64,000 nucleotides of DNA from Brevibacillus sp042683565 (GCF_042683565.1 NZ_JBHUJW010000011.1:117290-181289), one strand, 5' to 3'. Shown: positions 51,530 to 60,489, counted from the stretch's first letter. The notes: generated by a model not told the origin, from the sequence alone. A program made the numbers and translations.

Positions 51530-52996
51530 ATGAAAGAGGAAAAAACGTTTGTGAAAGAAATTACGCCGCAAGCGGAAGATTTTTCGCGCTGGTACATCGA
51601 CACGATTCGCAAGGCAGACCTGATGGACTACACGCCGGTTCGCGGCTGCATCGTGTTCAAGCCGGACGGTTATGAGCTGTGGGAGCGGATTCAGGAGGCG
51701 ATGAACAAGCGCTTCAAGGAGACCGGGCACCGCAACGCATACTTCCCGATGCTGATTCCCGAGTCTTTCATGCAAAAGGAAAAGGAGCACGTCGAAGGCT
51801 TCAATCCGGAGCTGCCGTGGGTGACGGAGGCAGGCGGCGAGCCGTTGGAGGAGCGGCTGGCGCTGCGCCCGACGTCCGAGACGATCATCGGGCATATGTA
51901 CAGCCAGTGGATTCAAAGCTACCGCGACCTGCCTGTCCTGATCAACCAGTGGGCCAACGTATTCCGCTGGGAAAAGCGGACGATGCCGTTTTTGCGCACA
52001 TCCGAGTTTCTCTGGCAGGAAGGGCACACCGCCCATGCCACAGAGGAAGAAGCTCGCGAGGAAACCATGCGGATGCTGGAGATTTACCGCGAAGTCGTCG
52101 AGCAGGAGCTGGCGATCCCGGTCTGGATGGGGCAAAAAACGCCGAGCGAACGTTTCGCCGGCGCCGTCGACACGTACTCCATCGAAGCGATGATGAAGGA
52201 CGGCAAGGCCGTGCAGGCAGGCACCTCCCACTACCTTGGTGACAACTTTGCGCGCGGCTTCGAGATCAAATTCCTCGACCGCGACAACACGTTCAAATAC
52301 GTGCACACCACGTCCTGGGGCAGCTCGACCCGTCTGATCGGCTCGATGATCATGGTGCACGGCGACGACCGGGGGCTGGCGCTGCCGCCGCGGATGGCGC
52401 CGACACAAGTCATCATGATCCCGGTCGGTCCGATGAAGCTGCGAGAACAAGTGATGGTCGCATTCGATCCGCTCTTTGACCAGATCAAAGCCGCCGGTAT
52501 CCGCGTCCGCGCCGATCTGCGCGAGGAGACGCCAGGCTGGAAGTTCAACGAGTGGGAAATGCGCGGAGTACCGCTGCGGCTGGAAATGGGGCCGCGCGAT
52601 GTGGAGAGCGGACAGGTGATTCTGGCGCGCCGCGACACCGGGGAAAAGATCACCGCGAAGTTGGACGGCATCGTGGAGACGATCCAGAGCTTGCTTGCGG
52701 ACATTCAGCAGAACATGTATCAAAAAGCGCTGGCTTTCCGCGAGGCGAACTCCCACCTCGACATCGACACGCTGGAGCAGCTTGTGGCCCACATCGCCAA
52801 AAGCGAGCAAGAGAACACTCCGAGCGGCTGGGTGCTGACCGGCTGGTGCGGCGACGATGCGTGCGAGGCAAAGGTCAAGGAAGAGACGAAGTTTACGTCC
52901 CGCAACATCCCGTTCGAGCCGCCTGTGCAAAAGGCCGCGTGCATCTGCTGTGGCGGGAAGGCGCAGCATACGGTCTGGTTCGGACGGGCTTACTAG
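51530..52996 (+). CDS. proS: Prolyl-tRNA synthetase, archaeal/eukaryotic-type (ProS type 3)
   Basis: A 488-residue class-II synthetase charging tRNA-Pro. It has motif 2 NVFRWEKRTMPFLRTSEFLW, GTSHYLGDNFARGFEI, and motif 3 GLALPPRMAP. There is no bacterial insertion (editing) domain. Instead it has the C-terminal zinc-type domain with Cys pairs (WCGDDAC, CICCGG) and ends in a Tyr, all features of the archaeal/eukaryotic-like type 3 enzyme. GAGGAG lies 9 nt before ATG 51530. It is controlled by a T-box leader. Confidence 0.93.
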   Translation: MKEEKTFVKEITPQAEDFSRWYIDTIRKADLMDYTPVRGCIVFKPDGYELWERIQEAMNKRFKETGHRNAYFPMLIPESFMQKEKEHVEGFNPELPWVTEAGGEPLEERLALRPTSETIIGHMYSQWIQSYRDLPVLINQWANVFRWEKRTMPFLRTSEFLWQEGHTAHATEEEAREETMRMLEIYREVVEQELAIPVWMGQKTPSERFAGAVDTYSIEAMMKDGKAVQAGTSHYLGDNFARGFEIKFLDRDNTFKYVHTTSWGSSTRLIGSMIMVHGDDRGLALPPRMAPTQVIMIPVGPMKLREQVMVAFDPLFDQIKAAGIRVRADLREETPGWKFNEWEMRGVPLRLEMGPRDVESGQVILARRDTGEKITAKLDGIVETIQSLLADIQQNMYQKALAFREANSHLDIDTLEQLVAHIAKSEQENTPSGWVLTGWCGDDACEAKVKEETKFTSRNIPFEPPVQKAACICCGGKAQHTVWFGRAY

Positions 52997-53130
52997 GGAA
53001 GCAGAAAGGAACATAAGTATGGCTCTGCCATGCCGCGGCGCAGGCAGAGCCGTCCACAGCAAAAAGGTGTGCCAGCACATCGGCGCAGCTATCTGAGAAT
53101 AATTGATTTCTCAACGTTTTTGAACAGCAA

Positions 53131-53174
53131 AAGGGGCGTCTCCAAGTCAAAAATTGACTTTTGAGACAGCCCCT
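53131..53174. repeat. GGGGCTGTC-type hairpin repeat, copy 2
   Basis: A long palindrome AAGGGGC-TCTC-AAGTCAA / TTGACTT-GAGA-GCCCCTT. In reverse complement it reads GGGGCTGTC...AAGTCA...TGACT...GGAGACGCCCC, matching the hairpin at 35137-35195. It sits between convergent proS and the regulator gene at 53210 and may terminate both. Confidence 0.75.
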
Positions 53175-53209
53175 TGGCTTTATTGACTCTTATACAGCGC
53201 CCAGGCCCG

Positions 53210-53827
53210 TTATTCTTCTGAATCCTCGAACGGCTCGTCCGAATCGTCGGAAGGCTCGGCGGGAGTCAACGGGAAGAGAACGTCGAAAAACTTGAACTTG
53301 CGGCGCCCAGGCTCGCTTTTGAAAGCCTTGTACTTGTGCAACAGATTGCCCAGCTCATCGACGAACTGATTGCGCTCGTCCTGGCTGAGATGGAATTCGT
53401 GCACATTGAAGGCAAAGGTGTTTTTGTACTCTTTGCGCACATCCTGATCGCTGGAGACGAATCTGTTCAAGGTGCGCATGAGGTCTTTTTCCGTCGTGCG
53501 GAACGGCGTGAACATCACATCGCTCAGCTGCTGTGCGTTTTCTTCGATCATGACTTGCAGCTTGACCTGAATCACTTTGGCTACGGGCTCGTAATACTTT
53601 TCAACGATGGACCCTTTGACACGGGTATCCACCTGTTTGAGCAAGCCGACCCGAACGAGTTCCTTCACGTGGTAGTGAAGGCGAGCGGCGTTTTCACCTA
53701 GTTCCGTGGCAATCTGTTTGGCAGTCCGGGGCTCAAGGTCCTCGAAAAGCTCCAAAATTTTGACACGCTCGGCAATAGCTAGTGATTTAAGTGCTTCTGA
53801 ATCTGTAACTTCATAAAACTCTTTCAT
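53210..53827 (-). CDS. ArsR-type winged-helix regulator
   Basis: A 205-residue transcription factor. Residues about 10-90 form an ArsR-like winged helix (ALKSLAIAERVKILELFEDL, TAKQIATELGENAARLHYHV recognition helix). The remaining 115 residues form a helical effector or dimer domain with the motif RTTEKDLMRTLNRFVSSDQ, followed by an acidic tail (SDDSDEPFEDSEE). No metal-binding Cys motif is evident. The start at 53827 has GGTGAG upstream. The target is unknown. It is divergent from bcp. Confidence 0.82.
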   Translation of the reverse strand: MKEFYEVTDSEALKSLAIAERVKILELFEDLEPRTAKQIATELGENAARLHYHVKELVRVGLLKQVDTRVKGSIVEKYYEPVAKVIQVKLQVMIEENAQQLSDVMFTPFRTTEKDLMRTLNRFVSSDQDVRKEYKNTFAFNVHEFHLSQDERNQFVDELGNLLHKYKAFKSEPGRRKFKFFDVLFPLTPAEPSDDSDEPFEDSEE

Positions 53828-54012
53828 GCCAATTCTCACCATCCAACTGACTAGGCAATATTTTTAATTGTTCGTCGTTCACTATACTATCCATCAATTC
53901 TATCGTTTTCTGATGGAAAGCGCAACGTGTATAGAGATGAAGTGGCTGTAAGGTTGTGGTAAAATGGGGGGAGTGCATACGAAGACAAGAGGGACAGAAA
54001 GAAGGGACACTA

Positions 54013-54483
54013 ATGACAGCCACCCGCCAAGCCGCGCCGGATTTTACGCTGGAAGCCAGCGACAACCGGACGATTTCTCTTTCCGATTACAGGGGAAAGA
54101 ACGTGGTGCTCTATTTTTATCCAAAGGACATGACCCCGGGCTGCACGACGGAAGCCTGTGATTTTCGCGACTACCATCCGAAGTTTGCGCAGCTCGATAC
54201 GGTCGTGCTGGGCATCAGCCCGGACAGCGTCAAGTCGCACGACAAGTTTGCGGCCAAGCACGAGCTGCCGTTTCCTCTGCTGGCAGACCCTGACCATCAG
54301 GTGGCAGAGGCGTACGGCGTGTGGGTCCTGAAAAAAATGTACGGACGCGAGTACATGGGCATTGAGCGGTCTACTTTTGTCATCGACAAAGAGGGAAGGA
54401 TCGCAAAGGCGTGGACCAAAGTCAAGGTCAAGGGGCATGTGCAGGAAGTGCTCCAATTCATTCAGGAAGAGCTGCAGCCGTAG
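54013..54483 (+). CDS. bcp: Thiol peroxidase, Bcp/PrxQ-type peroxiredoxin
   Basis: A 156-residue thioredoxin-fold peroxidase reducing hydrogen and organic peroxides with thioredoxin. The peroxidatic cysteine C44 and resolving cysteine C49 are in DMTPGCTTEACDF. It is full length. AAGAAGGGA lies upstream of ATG 54013. It heads a likely operon with the M42 peptidase and methyltransferase. In B. subtilis bcp (ygaF) also lies between gsaB and perR. Confidence 0.93.
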   Translation: MTATRQAAPDFTLEASDNRTISLSDYRGKNVVLYFYPKDMTPGCTTEACDFRDYHPKFAQLDTVVLGISPDSVKSHDKFAAKHELPFPLLADPDHQVAEAYGVWVLKKMYGREYMGIERSTFVIDKEGRIAKAWTKVKVKGHVQEVLQFIQEELQP

Positions 54484-54521
54484 CGGCAAACGCACGACTG
54501 CGAACAGGAGGAGCAAATTCC

Positions 54522-55574
54522 ATGAGCGTATCCATCGATTATGTGGTCGAATCTTTTTGCCAGCTGGCGAAAATCCCGAGCCCATCAGGAAACACCGCGA
54601 AAGTAATGGCGTGGGTATCCAGGGAGCTTGAGAAGCTGGGCGTAGGCTTCAGGCGCACCAACAAAGGAGCGATCATCGCAACCATCCCGGGCGCGAATAC
54701 GGAAAAGGCGCGTCTGCTCACCGCCCACGTCGACACGCTGGGCGCGATGGTCAAGGAAATCAAGGCGAACGGCCGCCTCAAGCTGGCGTTGATCGGCGGA
54801 TTTGAGTTCAACGCGGTGGAAGGCGAGCACTGTGTCGTGGAGACTGGAAGCGGCCGTCTGGTGACCGGAACCATTTTGTCGACGAAAGCGTCTGTTCACG
54901 TATACGGACGGGAAGCAGGCAAGGCGGAGCGCACGGACCAGAACATGGAGGTCCGGCTGGATGAAAAGGTGAAAACAAAGCAGGACGTGCTCGATCTGGG
55001 GATTTCCGTCGGGGATTTCGTGTCGTTCGATCCCCGCGTCACCGTGACGGAGAGCGGCTTTGTCAAATCCCGCCACATTGACGACAAGGCGAGCGTGGCA
55101 ATCTTGCTCGGCGTCATCCGGGAGTTGCAGGAAACCGGCACCCGATTGCCTTACACGACTCATTTCTTCATCAGCAACAACGAGGAGATTGGCTACGGCG
55201 GCAACTCCAGTGTTCCGGCGGACGTCGTCGAATATTTGGCGGTAGACATGGGAGCGATCGGTGACGGGCAGACGACGGATGAATTTTGCGTCTCCATTTG
55301 CGCGAAAGATTCCTCGGGACCGTACCACTACGGTTTGCGCAGCCATTTGACCAGACTCGCCGAAGCGAACGGCCTGAACTACCAGGTGGACATTTACCCG
55401 TACTATGGATCAGACGCGAGCGCGGCGCTGCGGGCAGGCTACGACATCGTTCACGGCCTGATCGGCCCTGGCGTGGACGCATCCCACTCCCATGAGCGGA
55501 CGCATCGGGAAGCGCTCGACAATACAGCGAGGCTGGTAATGGCTTACCTCCAATCGGAGCAATTGCAAGCATAG
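54522..55574 (+). CDS. M42 family metallopeptidase (glutamyl aminopeptidase-like)
   Basis: A 350-residue dinuclear zinc aminopeptidase. Metal-site motifs: LTAHVDTLGAMV, VKSRHIDDKASVAILLG, ISNNEEIGYGG and YLAVDMGAIGDGQ, with the last His in DASHSHERTH. These match the M42 family, which forms large oligomeric cages in the cytosol. AGGAGG lies before ATG 54522. The gap from bcp is 38 nt, so they are probably cotranscribed. Confidence 0.9.
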   Translation: MSVSIDYVVESFCQLAKIPSPSGNTAKVMAWVSRELEKLGVGFRRTNKGAIIATIPGANTEKARLLTAHVDTLGAMVKEIKANGRLKLALIGGFEFNAVEGEHCVVETGSGRLVTGTILSTKASVHVYGREAGKAERTDQNMEVRLDEKVKTKQDVLDLGISVGDFVSFDPRVTVTESGFVKSRHIDDKASVAILLGVIRELQETGTRLPYTTHFFISNNEEIGYGGNSSVPADVVEYLAVDMGAIGDGQTTDEFCVSICAKDSSGPYHYGLRSHLTRLAEANGLNYQVDIYPYYGSDASAALRAGYDIVHGLIGPGVDASHSHERTHREALDNTARLVMAYLQSEQLQA

Positions 55575-55584
55575 GAGAGTTGGC

Positions 55585-56346
55585 ATGAGTAATTTGTATC
55601 ATTGGGCGGATTACTACGATTTGACGCAAAAGGGCGTCCCCGGCGACATCGATTTTTACGTGGAACAGGCCAAACTGGCGGGCGGCAAGGTGCTGGAGCT
55701 GGGCTGCGGTACGGGGCGTATCAGCATCCCGTTGGCGCAGGCAGGCGTCGACGTGACCGGACTGGATCTCTCTTTGGAGATGCTGGAGCGGGCCAGACAA
55801 AAGGCGGCGGCAGCGGGCGTAGCCGATTCGTTGCGGCTGTTGCAGGGAGACATGCGCAACTTTGATCTGGGACAGACCTTTTCGCTGATCATGATCCCGT
55901 TCCGCTCTTTTTTGCATCTGCTGCACATCCATGAGCAGATGAAGGCGCTGACGAGTATTCGCAAGCATCTCGCCCCGGGCGGCAAGTTCGTGATGAACGT
56001 GTTCGTGCCAAAGATTCAGCACTTTCACGAGGAGAGCGAAAAAATGTCCCTGCGCGGCACATACCGGCTGGACAACGGCGAAGAAGTGGCAATGTGGGAT
56101 TACACCCGCTACGATCATTTTCAGCAATTGTCAGAAGTGACGCGGATTTACGAACGCTCCAATGCGGACGGGGTCATGATCGAAAGAGTGACAGGGCGCT
56201 TCACTCTGCGCTACATCTACCCGGCTGAATTGCATCATTTGCTCCGTCTGAACGGATTGAAAGTCGTTCAGCGCTACGGCACCTTTACCAAAGGGGCCTT
56301 TGATGCCAGCAGCAACGAACTGATTGTGGTGGCAGAAGCTCTGTAG
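55585..56346 (+). CDS. Class I SAM-dependent methyltransferase
   Basis: A 253-residue Rossmann methyltransferase. The SAM motif is VLELGCGTGRISIPLAQAG, followed by the acidic residue in DVTGLDLSLEML and QGDMRNFDLG. The C-terminal half is beta-rich (RIYERSNADGVMIERVT). The acceptor is unknown. It starts 10 nt after the peptidase gene, with GGAGAG as ribosome binding site. Confidence 0.88.
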   Translation: MSNLYHWADYYDLTQKGVPGDIDFYVEQAKLAGGKVLELGCGTGRISIPLAQAGVDVTGLDLSLEMLERARQKAAAAGVADSLRLLQGDMRNFDLGQTFSLIMIPFRSFLHLLHIHEQMKALTSIRKHLAPGGKFVMNVFVPKIQHFHEESEKMSLRGTYRLDNGEEVAMWDYTRYDHFQQLSEVTRIYERSNADGVMIERVTGRFTLRYIYPAELHHLLRLNGLKVVQRYGTFTKGAFDASSNELIVVAEAL

Positions 56347-56400
56347 TTTTTGCAGCGTGTCGATTTCCAGGGAAATAACAGGGAAAATGGAGGGGTCTGG

Positions 56401-56952
56401 ATGAAAATCTACACCAAGACTGGCGACAAGGGCGAGACTTCGCTGGTAGCCGGGGTTCGCGTCCCGAAGTTCGCCGACCGGGTGGAGGCGTACGGCACGT
56501 GCGATGAAGCGAATTCCCAGATCGGGCTGGCGCTTTCCTTGCTGCCTGATTCGCTCGACTGGTCAGAGCTGCGCGGCGTCTTTCACGTTGTCCAGACGAA
56601 GCTGTTTCACGTCGGTGCCGAGTTGGCCACGCCAGAAGGCAAAAAGGTCGGCTGGCCGATCGTGGACGAAGACGTCACCTTTTTGGAAGGACAGATTGAC
56701 AAGCTGGATGCAGATTTGCCTCCGTTGACCAATTTCGTGCTGCCGGGAGGACATCCGGCGGCAGCGGCCTTCCACGTCGCCCGCACAGTCGTGCGGCGCG
56801 CAGAGCGGAAAGCCGTTCACGTGGCACAGCAGGAGCAAGTGAATCAGGCGGTCGTCAAATATTTGAACCGGCTGTCTGATTACCTGTTCGTCGTGGCGCG
56901 TCATGTCAACCAAATGACCGCCACCGCAGAGCAGACGCTGCACGAATCGTGA
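56401..56952 (+). CDS. ATP:cob(I)alamin adenosyltransferase, PduO type
   Basis: A 183-residue helical-bundle enzyme that makes adenosylcobalamin. The ATP-binding motif is IYTKTGDKGETSLVAGVRVPK, the conserved EAYGTCDEANSQIG follows, and the C-terminal VARTVVRRAERKAVH and YLNRLSDYLFVVARH helices complete the signature. GGAGGGG lies about 8 nt before ATG 56401. No other cobalamin gene is nearby. Confidence 0.93.
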   Translation: MKIYTKTGDKGETSLVAGVRVPKFADRVEAYGTCDEANSQIGLALSLLPDSLDWSELRGVFHVVQTKLFHVGAELATPEGKKVGWPIVDEDVTFLEGQIDKLDADLPPLTNFVLPGGHPAAAAFHVARTVVRRAERKAVHVAQQEQVNQAVVKYLNRLSDYLFVVARHVNQMTATAEQTLHES

Positions 56953-57025
56953 GGAATTCAATCGGGACGGCGTGGTGACTTGACGTAAAGGTTGAGCCAG
57001 CTGGGCTGTATCACAGGAGGCTTAC

Positions 57026-57814
57026 ATGAATCTGCTGTCTATCGTTGAGAAGTCGGACGTTGCTTACAAGCTCGTTTTTTCCGAGAGGGAAGAGCGGCCT
57101 TGGGGGCATTTGTTCAGGAATGAGCAGAATCCACACCATTACGACGCCAATCATGCGCACATCTCCGGTCCGATTGCAGTCCGGGAGCAGGCAAAGGCGA
57201 TCGTGGAAGAGGTAATTCCGTACTATGCGGAAAAAGGGATTTACCCGCGTTTGTACCTGTACGATCCGCCCCATCAACAGGTGCTCGTGGATGAATTGCT
57301 GCAGTGCGGCTTTCGCAGCGAGGAGCTGTCCTCTCCGATTCAGATTTGGCGAGGTCAGCTGGCAGAGGTACGCCAGATTTCGGGCATCACGATCGAGCCG
57401 GTTACTGAGGCCAACCGTGTTGAATGCTTGCAGGTAGAGTCCATCCCGGAGCTTGGAGGAAAGGAAGTGCGCGAAAAGGCATTTGAAAGAGAATTCGCAC
57501 ATCCGGACTTCCAGCACTTCCTGCTGCGCGTAGAAGGGCAGCCGGCTTCCTCTTTATGTCTGCTGCAGGCTGGAGACGTTATGCGAATCGAGAATGTCGC
57601 GACCTTGCCACAGTTTCGCGGGCGCGGATTGATCGGCCACCTGATCCGCCATGCGCAGGAGCAGTTTCTCGAAAGGGGAGGTTCGCAGCTGTGGGTTTGC
57701 CCGATTAACGAGCGGGTGGAGCAAGTGTACGGGCGCTACGGATTTGCGACGGTGGGCGTGCTTCCGTTTCTGCACGTCTTTCGCGGCGGCTTGGCCATAT
57801 CAGAAATTCGCTAG
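57026..57814 (+). CDS. GNAT family acetyltransferase with N-terminal extension
   Basis: A 262-residue protein. The C-terminal half (about 125-255) is a GNAT domain with the acetyl-CoA loop NVATLPQFRGRGLIGHLIRH and the late motif QVYGRYGFATVGV. The N-terminal 120 residues look like a degenerate second GNAT-like domain (PVTEANRVE and earlier ERPWGHLFRNEQNPHHYDAN). The acceptor is unknown. A CAGGAGG ribosome binding site precedes the ATG and a terminator follows. Confidence 0.85.
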   Translation: MNLLSIVEKSDVAYKLVFSEREERPWGHLFRNEQNPHHYDANHAHISGPIAVREQAKAIVEEVIPYYAEKGIYPRLYLYDPPHQQVLVDELLQCGFRSEELSSPIQIWRGQLAEVRQISGITIEPVTEANRVECLQVESIPELGGKEVREKAFEREFAHPDFQHFLLRVEGQPASSLCLLQAGDVMRIENVATLPQFRGRGLIGHLIRHAQEQFLERGGSQLWVCPINERVEQVYGRYGFATVGVLPFLHVFRGGLAISEIR

Positions 57815-57835
57815 GAAAAACGTCATAAGGATTGC

Positions 57836-57867
57836 AAAAAGCCCCTGGTTCAGGGGCTTTTGTTTTT
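57836..57867 (+). terminator. Terminator of the GNAT gene (possibly bidirectional)
   Basis: A perfect stem AAAAGCCCCTG / CAGGGGCTTTT with a GTT loop is followed by GTTTTT. It lies between convergent genes. Confidence 0.88.
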
Positions 57868-57912
57868 CCCACAGAGCAGGGGGACTTGCCTGAAATGCGG
57901 GTGAAAAGTTTT

Positions 57913-58809
57913 CTAGCGGCGCAAGTAAGCGGCGATTCCTTCTCGAAAGTCGATTGCCGGGGTGTCAAACGTCGCGTAGAGCGTCTCGCCATCCTGGCAG
58001 GCGTTGCCTTCGAGCAGCATGGTGAGCTGTGTGTTCGTGATAGGGAAGAAAGAAAATCCTTCCATCAGATGGATGACCGGCTTCATCAGCGAAAGCGGGA
58101 TGTGCAGCTTGCGGACGCTTTTTTTGCCAAGGACAGCGCCGATCGTGTCGAGAATTTGCTCATACGTGATCGCTGCGGGTCCGCCTGTTTCAAAAATGCG
58201 ATTGGTGGCGGCCGGGAGAGTCAGAGCCTGGACGAATACGTCAGCGACTGTTTCACGCGCCACGGGCTGCAACAGGTACGAGCCAGTCCCCAGCACAGGT
58301 GTCACCGGCAGCTTCACCAGATCGGCCAGCATGTTGACGAATTCATCGCCCGGCCCGAAGATGACGGATGGCCGGAAAATGACGTGCGGGATACCGCTTG
58401 CCTGTACGAGCTGCTCGGCTGCGTATTTGGTCCGGTGATAGGCGCTTGGGGCATTTTCCCGCGCCCCCAATGCGCTCATGTGCACAAAACGGCGTATTCC
58501 CGCTTCCTTGGCCGCTTCTACGACATTTCTCGTCCCTTCCACATGGACCCGCTCGAATGTGATTCCTTTCCCCGGCTGCTCCCGGATAATTCCGACGAGA
58601 TGGATGACCGCATCGCATCCGGCCATCGCTTTCGCCAGCGACTCCCGGTCGAACAGATCGCCTGTCACGTCAGTCGTCTGAATGTCCGCTTGCTTTTTTC
58701 CTTCCGATCCGGGGCGAATCAGGCATACGGCATGATGCCCATGCTCCCGCAGCTTCTCCAGGATGCCTTTCCCCACGAAGCCGGTGGCGCCGCTTACAAA
58801 TACTTTCAT
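57913..58809 (-). CDS. NAD(P)-dependent SDR protein, NDUFA9/YfhF-like
   Basis: A 298-residue atypical short-chain dehydrogenase. It has the Rossmann motif VFVSGATGFVGKGILEKL, then DVTGDLFDRESLAKAM and the VIHLVGIIREQPGKG segment. The catalytic YxxxK appears as YHRTKYAAEQLV, with the substrate loop VIFRPSVIFGPGDEF. It belongs to the complex I NDUFA9-like group of nucleotide-sugar or quinone-linked proteins; the substrate is unknown. ATG 58809 has GAGGGGAG 6 nt upstream. Confidence 0.87.
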   Translation of the reverse strand: MKVFVSGATGFVGKGILEKLREHGHHAVCLIRPGSEGKKQADIQTTDVTGDLFDRESLAKAMAGCDAVIHLVGIIREQPGKGITFERVHVEGTRNVVEAAKEAGIRRFVHMSALGARENAPSAYHRTKYAAEQLVQASGIPHVIFRPSVIFGPGDEFVNMLADLVKLPVTPVLGTGSYLLQPVARETVADVFVQALTLPAATNRIFETGGPAAITYEQILDTIGAVLGKKSVRKLHIPLSLMKPVIHLMEGFSFFPITNTQLTMLLEGNACQDGETLYATFDTPAIDFREGIAAYLRR

Positions 58810-58936
58810 GTTCATCTCCCCTCGCTATTTTCTACCAGCTCCATCTTACCTCAAGGGGCAGCAGCCACGCTACAAGCCCGCAGATTGCCGTGTTGACGAG
58901 GAAAGGTATAATGGAGGGGAAAAGGGGGACAGTTCT

Positions 58937-59641
58937 ATGGCGCAACGCAAAGTACCTGTCGCGGAAATACTGGATACGCTGCAGCAGCTGTATCCGGACG
59001 CGCATTGTGAGTTAAACTATACGACCCCGTTCGAGCTGCTGATCGCCACGATCCTGTCAGCGCAGTGCACGGATAAACGGGTCAACGAAATCACGGCACC
59101 CATGTTTGAAAAGCTGAACAAGCCGGAGCACTATCTCCATTTGACGCAGGAAGAAATGGAGGAGCATATAAAAGGGCTTGGACTGTATAAAAATAAGAGC
59201 AAGAACATTTTAGAGACCTGTAGAATCTTGTACGAAAAATACAACAGCGAGGTGCCGCGCACGCACAAGGAGCTGGAGGCGCTGCCCGGTGTCGGACGGA
59301 AAACCGCCAATGTGGTTCTCTCCAATGCCTACGGAATCCCGGCCATTGCTGTCGACACGCATGTTTTCCGCGTAGCCAATCGGCTAGGGCTGGCGAGCAG
59401 CGACAACGTCGACGAAGTGGAGCGCCAGCTGATGAAGCGTATTCCCCGGGAAAAATGGTCGGATGCCCATCACTGGCTGATCTGGCACGGCAGACGTGTC
59501 TGCTCGGCGCGCAACCCGCAATGCGGCCAATGCCCGTTGCAATCCAGGTGCAAATACGCGATCGCGGAGAGCAAAAAAGCGTCGAAGACCAAGGCAAAGC
59601 CGATGGCCAAACCCCGGACTGACGCAAAAGCAAAGGCGTAA
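58937..59641 (+). CDS. nth: Endonuclease III
   Basis: A 234-residue DNA glycosylase/AP lyase for oxidised pyrimidines. The helix-hairpin-helix LEALPGVGRKTANVV carries the catalytic Lys, the catalytic Asp is in IAVDTHVFRVANRL, and a 4Fe-4S cluster is bound by CSARNPQCGQCPLQSRC. It has an extra Lys/Ala-rich basic tail of about 20 residues (KKASKTKAKPMAKPRTDAKA). GGGGGA lies upstream of the ATG. Confidence 0.94.
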   Translation: MAQRKVPVAEILDTLQQLYPDAHCELNYTTPFELLIATILSAQCTDKRVNEITAPMFEKLNKPEHYLHLTQEEMEEHIKGLGLYKNKSKNILETCRILYEKYNSEVPRTHKELEALPGVGRKTANVVLSNAYGIPAIAVDTHVFRVANRLGLASSDNVDEVERQLMKRIPREKWSDAHHWLIWHGRRVCSARNPQCGQCPLQSRCKYAIAESKKASKTKAKPMAKPRTDAKAKA

Positions 59642-59685
59642 TTCGACACTGCCGTCCTTTACATTTGATTTCGATGTAATGGATA

Positions 59686-59715
59686 TTGACAGTTTTCGCA
59701 TGCTGGACGTACACT
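59686..59715 (+). promoter_or_regulatory. SigA-type promoter of perR
   Basis: TTGACA (59686-59691) and TACACT (59710-59715) are separated by 18 nt. The -10 is imperfect. A PerR box follows directly downstream. Confidence 0.6.
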
Positions 59716-59718
59716 TAT

Positions 59719-59733
59719 TTATATTAATTCTAA
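59719..59733 (+). promoter_or_regulatory. PerR box (autoregulation)
   Basis: The 15-bp sequence TTATATTAATTCTAA matches 12 of the 14 defined positions of the TTATAATnATTATAA Per box. It lies just downstream of the probable -10 element of perR, so PerR should repress its own gene until oxidised by peroxide. Confidence 0.7.
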
Positions 59734-59793
59734 TCAATGACATGAGAAGTGCCGATTCTTTTGTCTTTGCGAATGACTGCGAGGTGTGACGCT

Positions 59794-60228
59794 ATGACAC
59801 AGCGTGTAGAAAAAGCGGTAGAAATCCTGAAGAATACCGGGGTTCGTATGACACCTCAACGCCATGCCATTTTGACCTATTTGCTGGAGACAATGACTCA
59901 CCCCACCGCTGACGAAATATACAAAGCACTCGAAGGCAAATTTCCCAATATGAGTGTTGCCACCATTTATAACAATTTGCGTGTCTTTAAAGAAGCGGGA
60001 CTGATTGTCGAGTTGACTTACGGGGATGCGTCCAGCCGGTTTGATGCAAATGTGGAGGAAGATCATTATCACGCCATCTGTACCGAGTGCGGCGCGATTC
60101 GAGATTTTCATTTCCCTTATTTGAGGGACGCGGAAGAAGCTGCAGCACGAGACATCGGCTTTCACGTAACAGGTCACCGCATGGAGGTTTACGGCATCTG
60201 TGATGCCTGTCAAAAGAACACCCACTGA
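59794..60228 (+). CDS. perR: Peroxide-responsive repressor PerR
   Basis: A 144-residue Fur-family regulator. The winged helix occupies residues 10-80. Regulatory metal ligands fit PerR: H36, D84, H91, H93 and D104; Asp at the last position (IRD) is the PerR discriminator, where Fur has Glu. The structural zinc site is C96, C99, C136 and C139. GCGAGGTG lies upstream of ATG 59794. A PerR box lies upstream, and location before ygzB-ygxA-rrn matches B. subtilis perR. Confidence 0.94.
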   Translation: MTQRVEKAVEILKNTGVRMTPQRHAILTYLLETMTHPTADEIYKALEGKFPNMSVATIYNNLRVFKEAGLIVELTYGDASSRFDANVEEDHYHAICTECGAIRDFHFPYLRDAEEAAARDIGFHVTGHRMEVYGICDACQKNTH

Positions 60229-60244
60229 GTCTGTTGGGGCTGAG

Positions 60245-60295
60245 AATACCTTCTGAGTCAACCGGAAATGTGTTGAGGAGGAAGGTATTTTTTGT
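60245..60295 (+). terminator. Terminator of perR
   Basis: The stem AATACCTTC / GAAGGTATT (60245-60253 / 60281-60289) is followed by TTTTTG, 16 nt past the stop codon. Confidence 0.75.
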
Positions 60296-60489
60296 ATCGA
60301 GTCTTTCGCCAAAGGCCTTGTCGCAGCAAAGTTTTCTGGTCGCAACCTGTAACGTTTTGTCGTTTCAAACGTCTTTTGTTTGGAAGCTGACTTTGTTTGC
60401 TCGCTGCATCAGAAGGTTGTGAATGTTTTGAAATCAAATGCGTATTCTGCCTGTTTCGGGCATGTTTCGCTTGGGAGGAGGCTGCGCAC

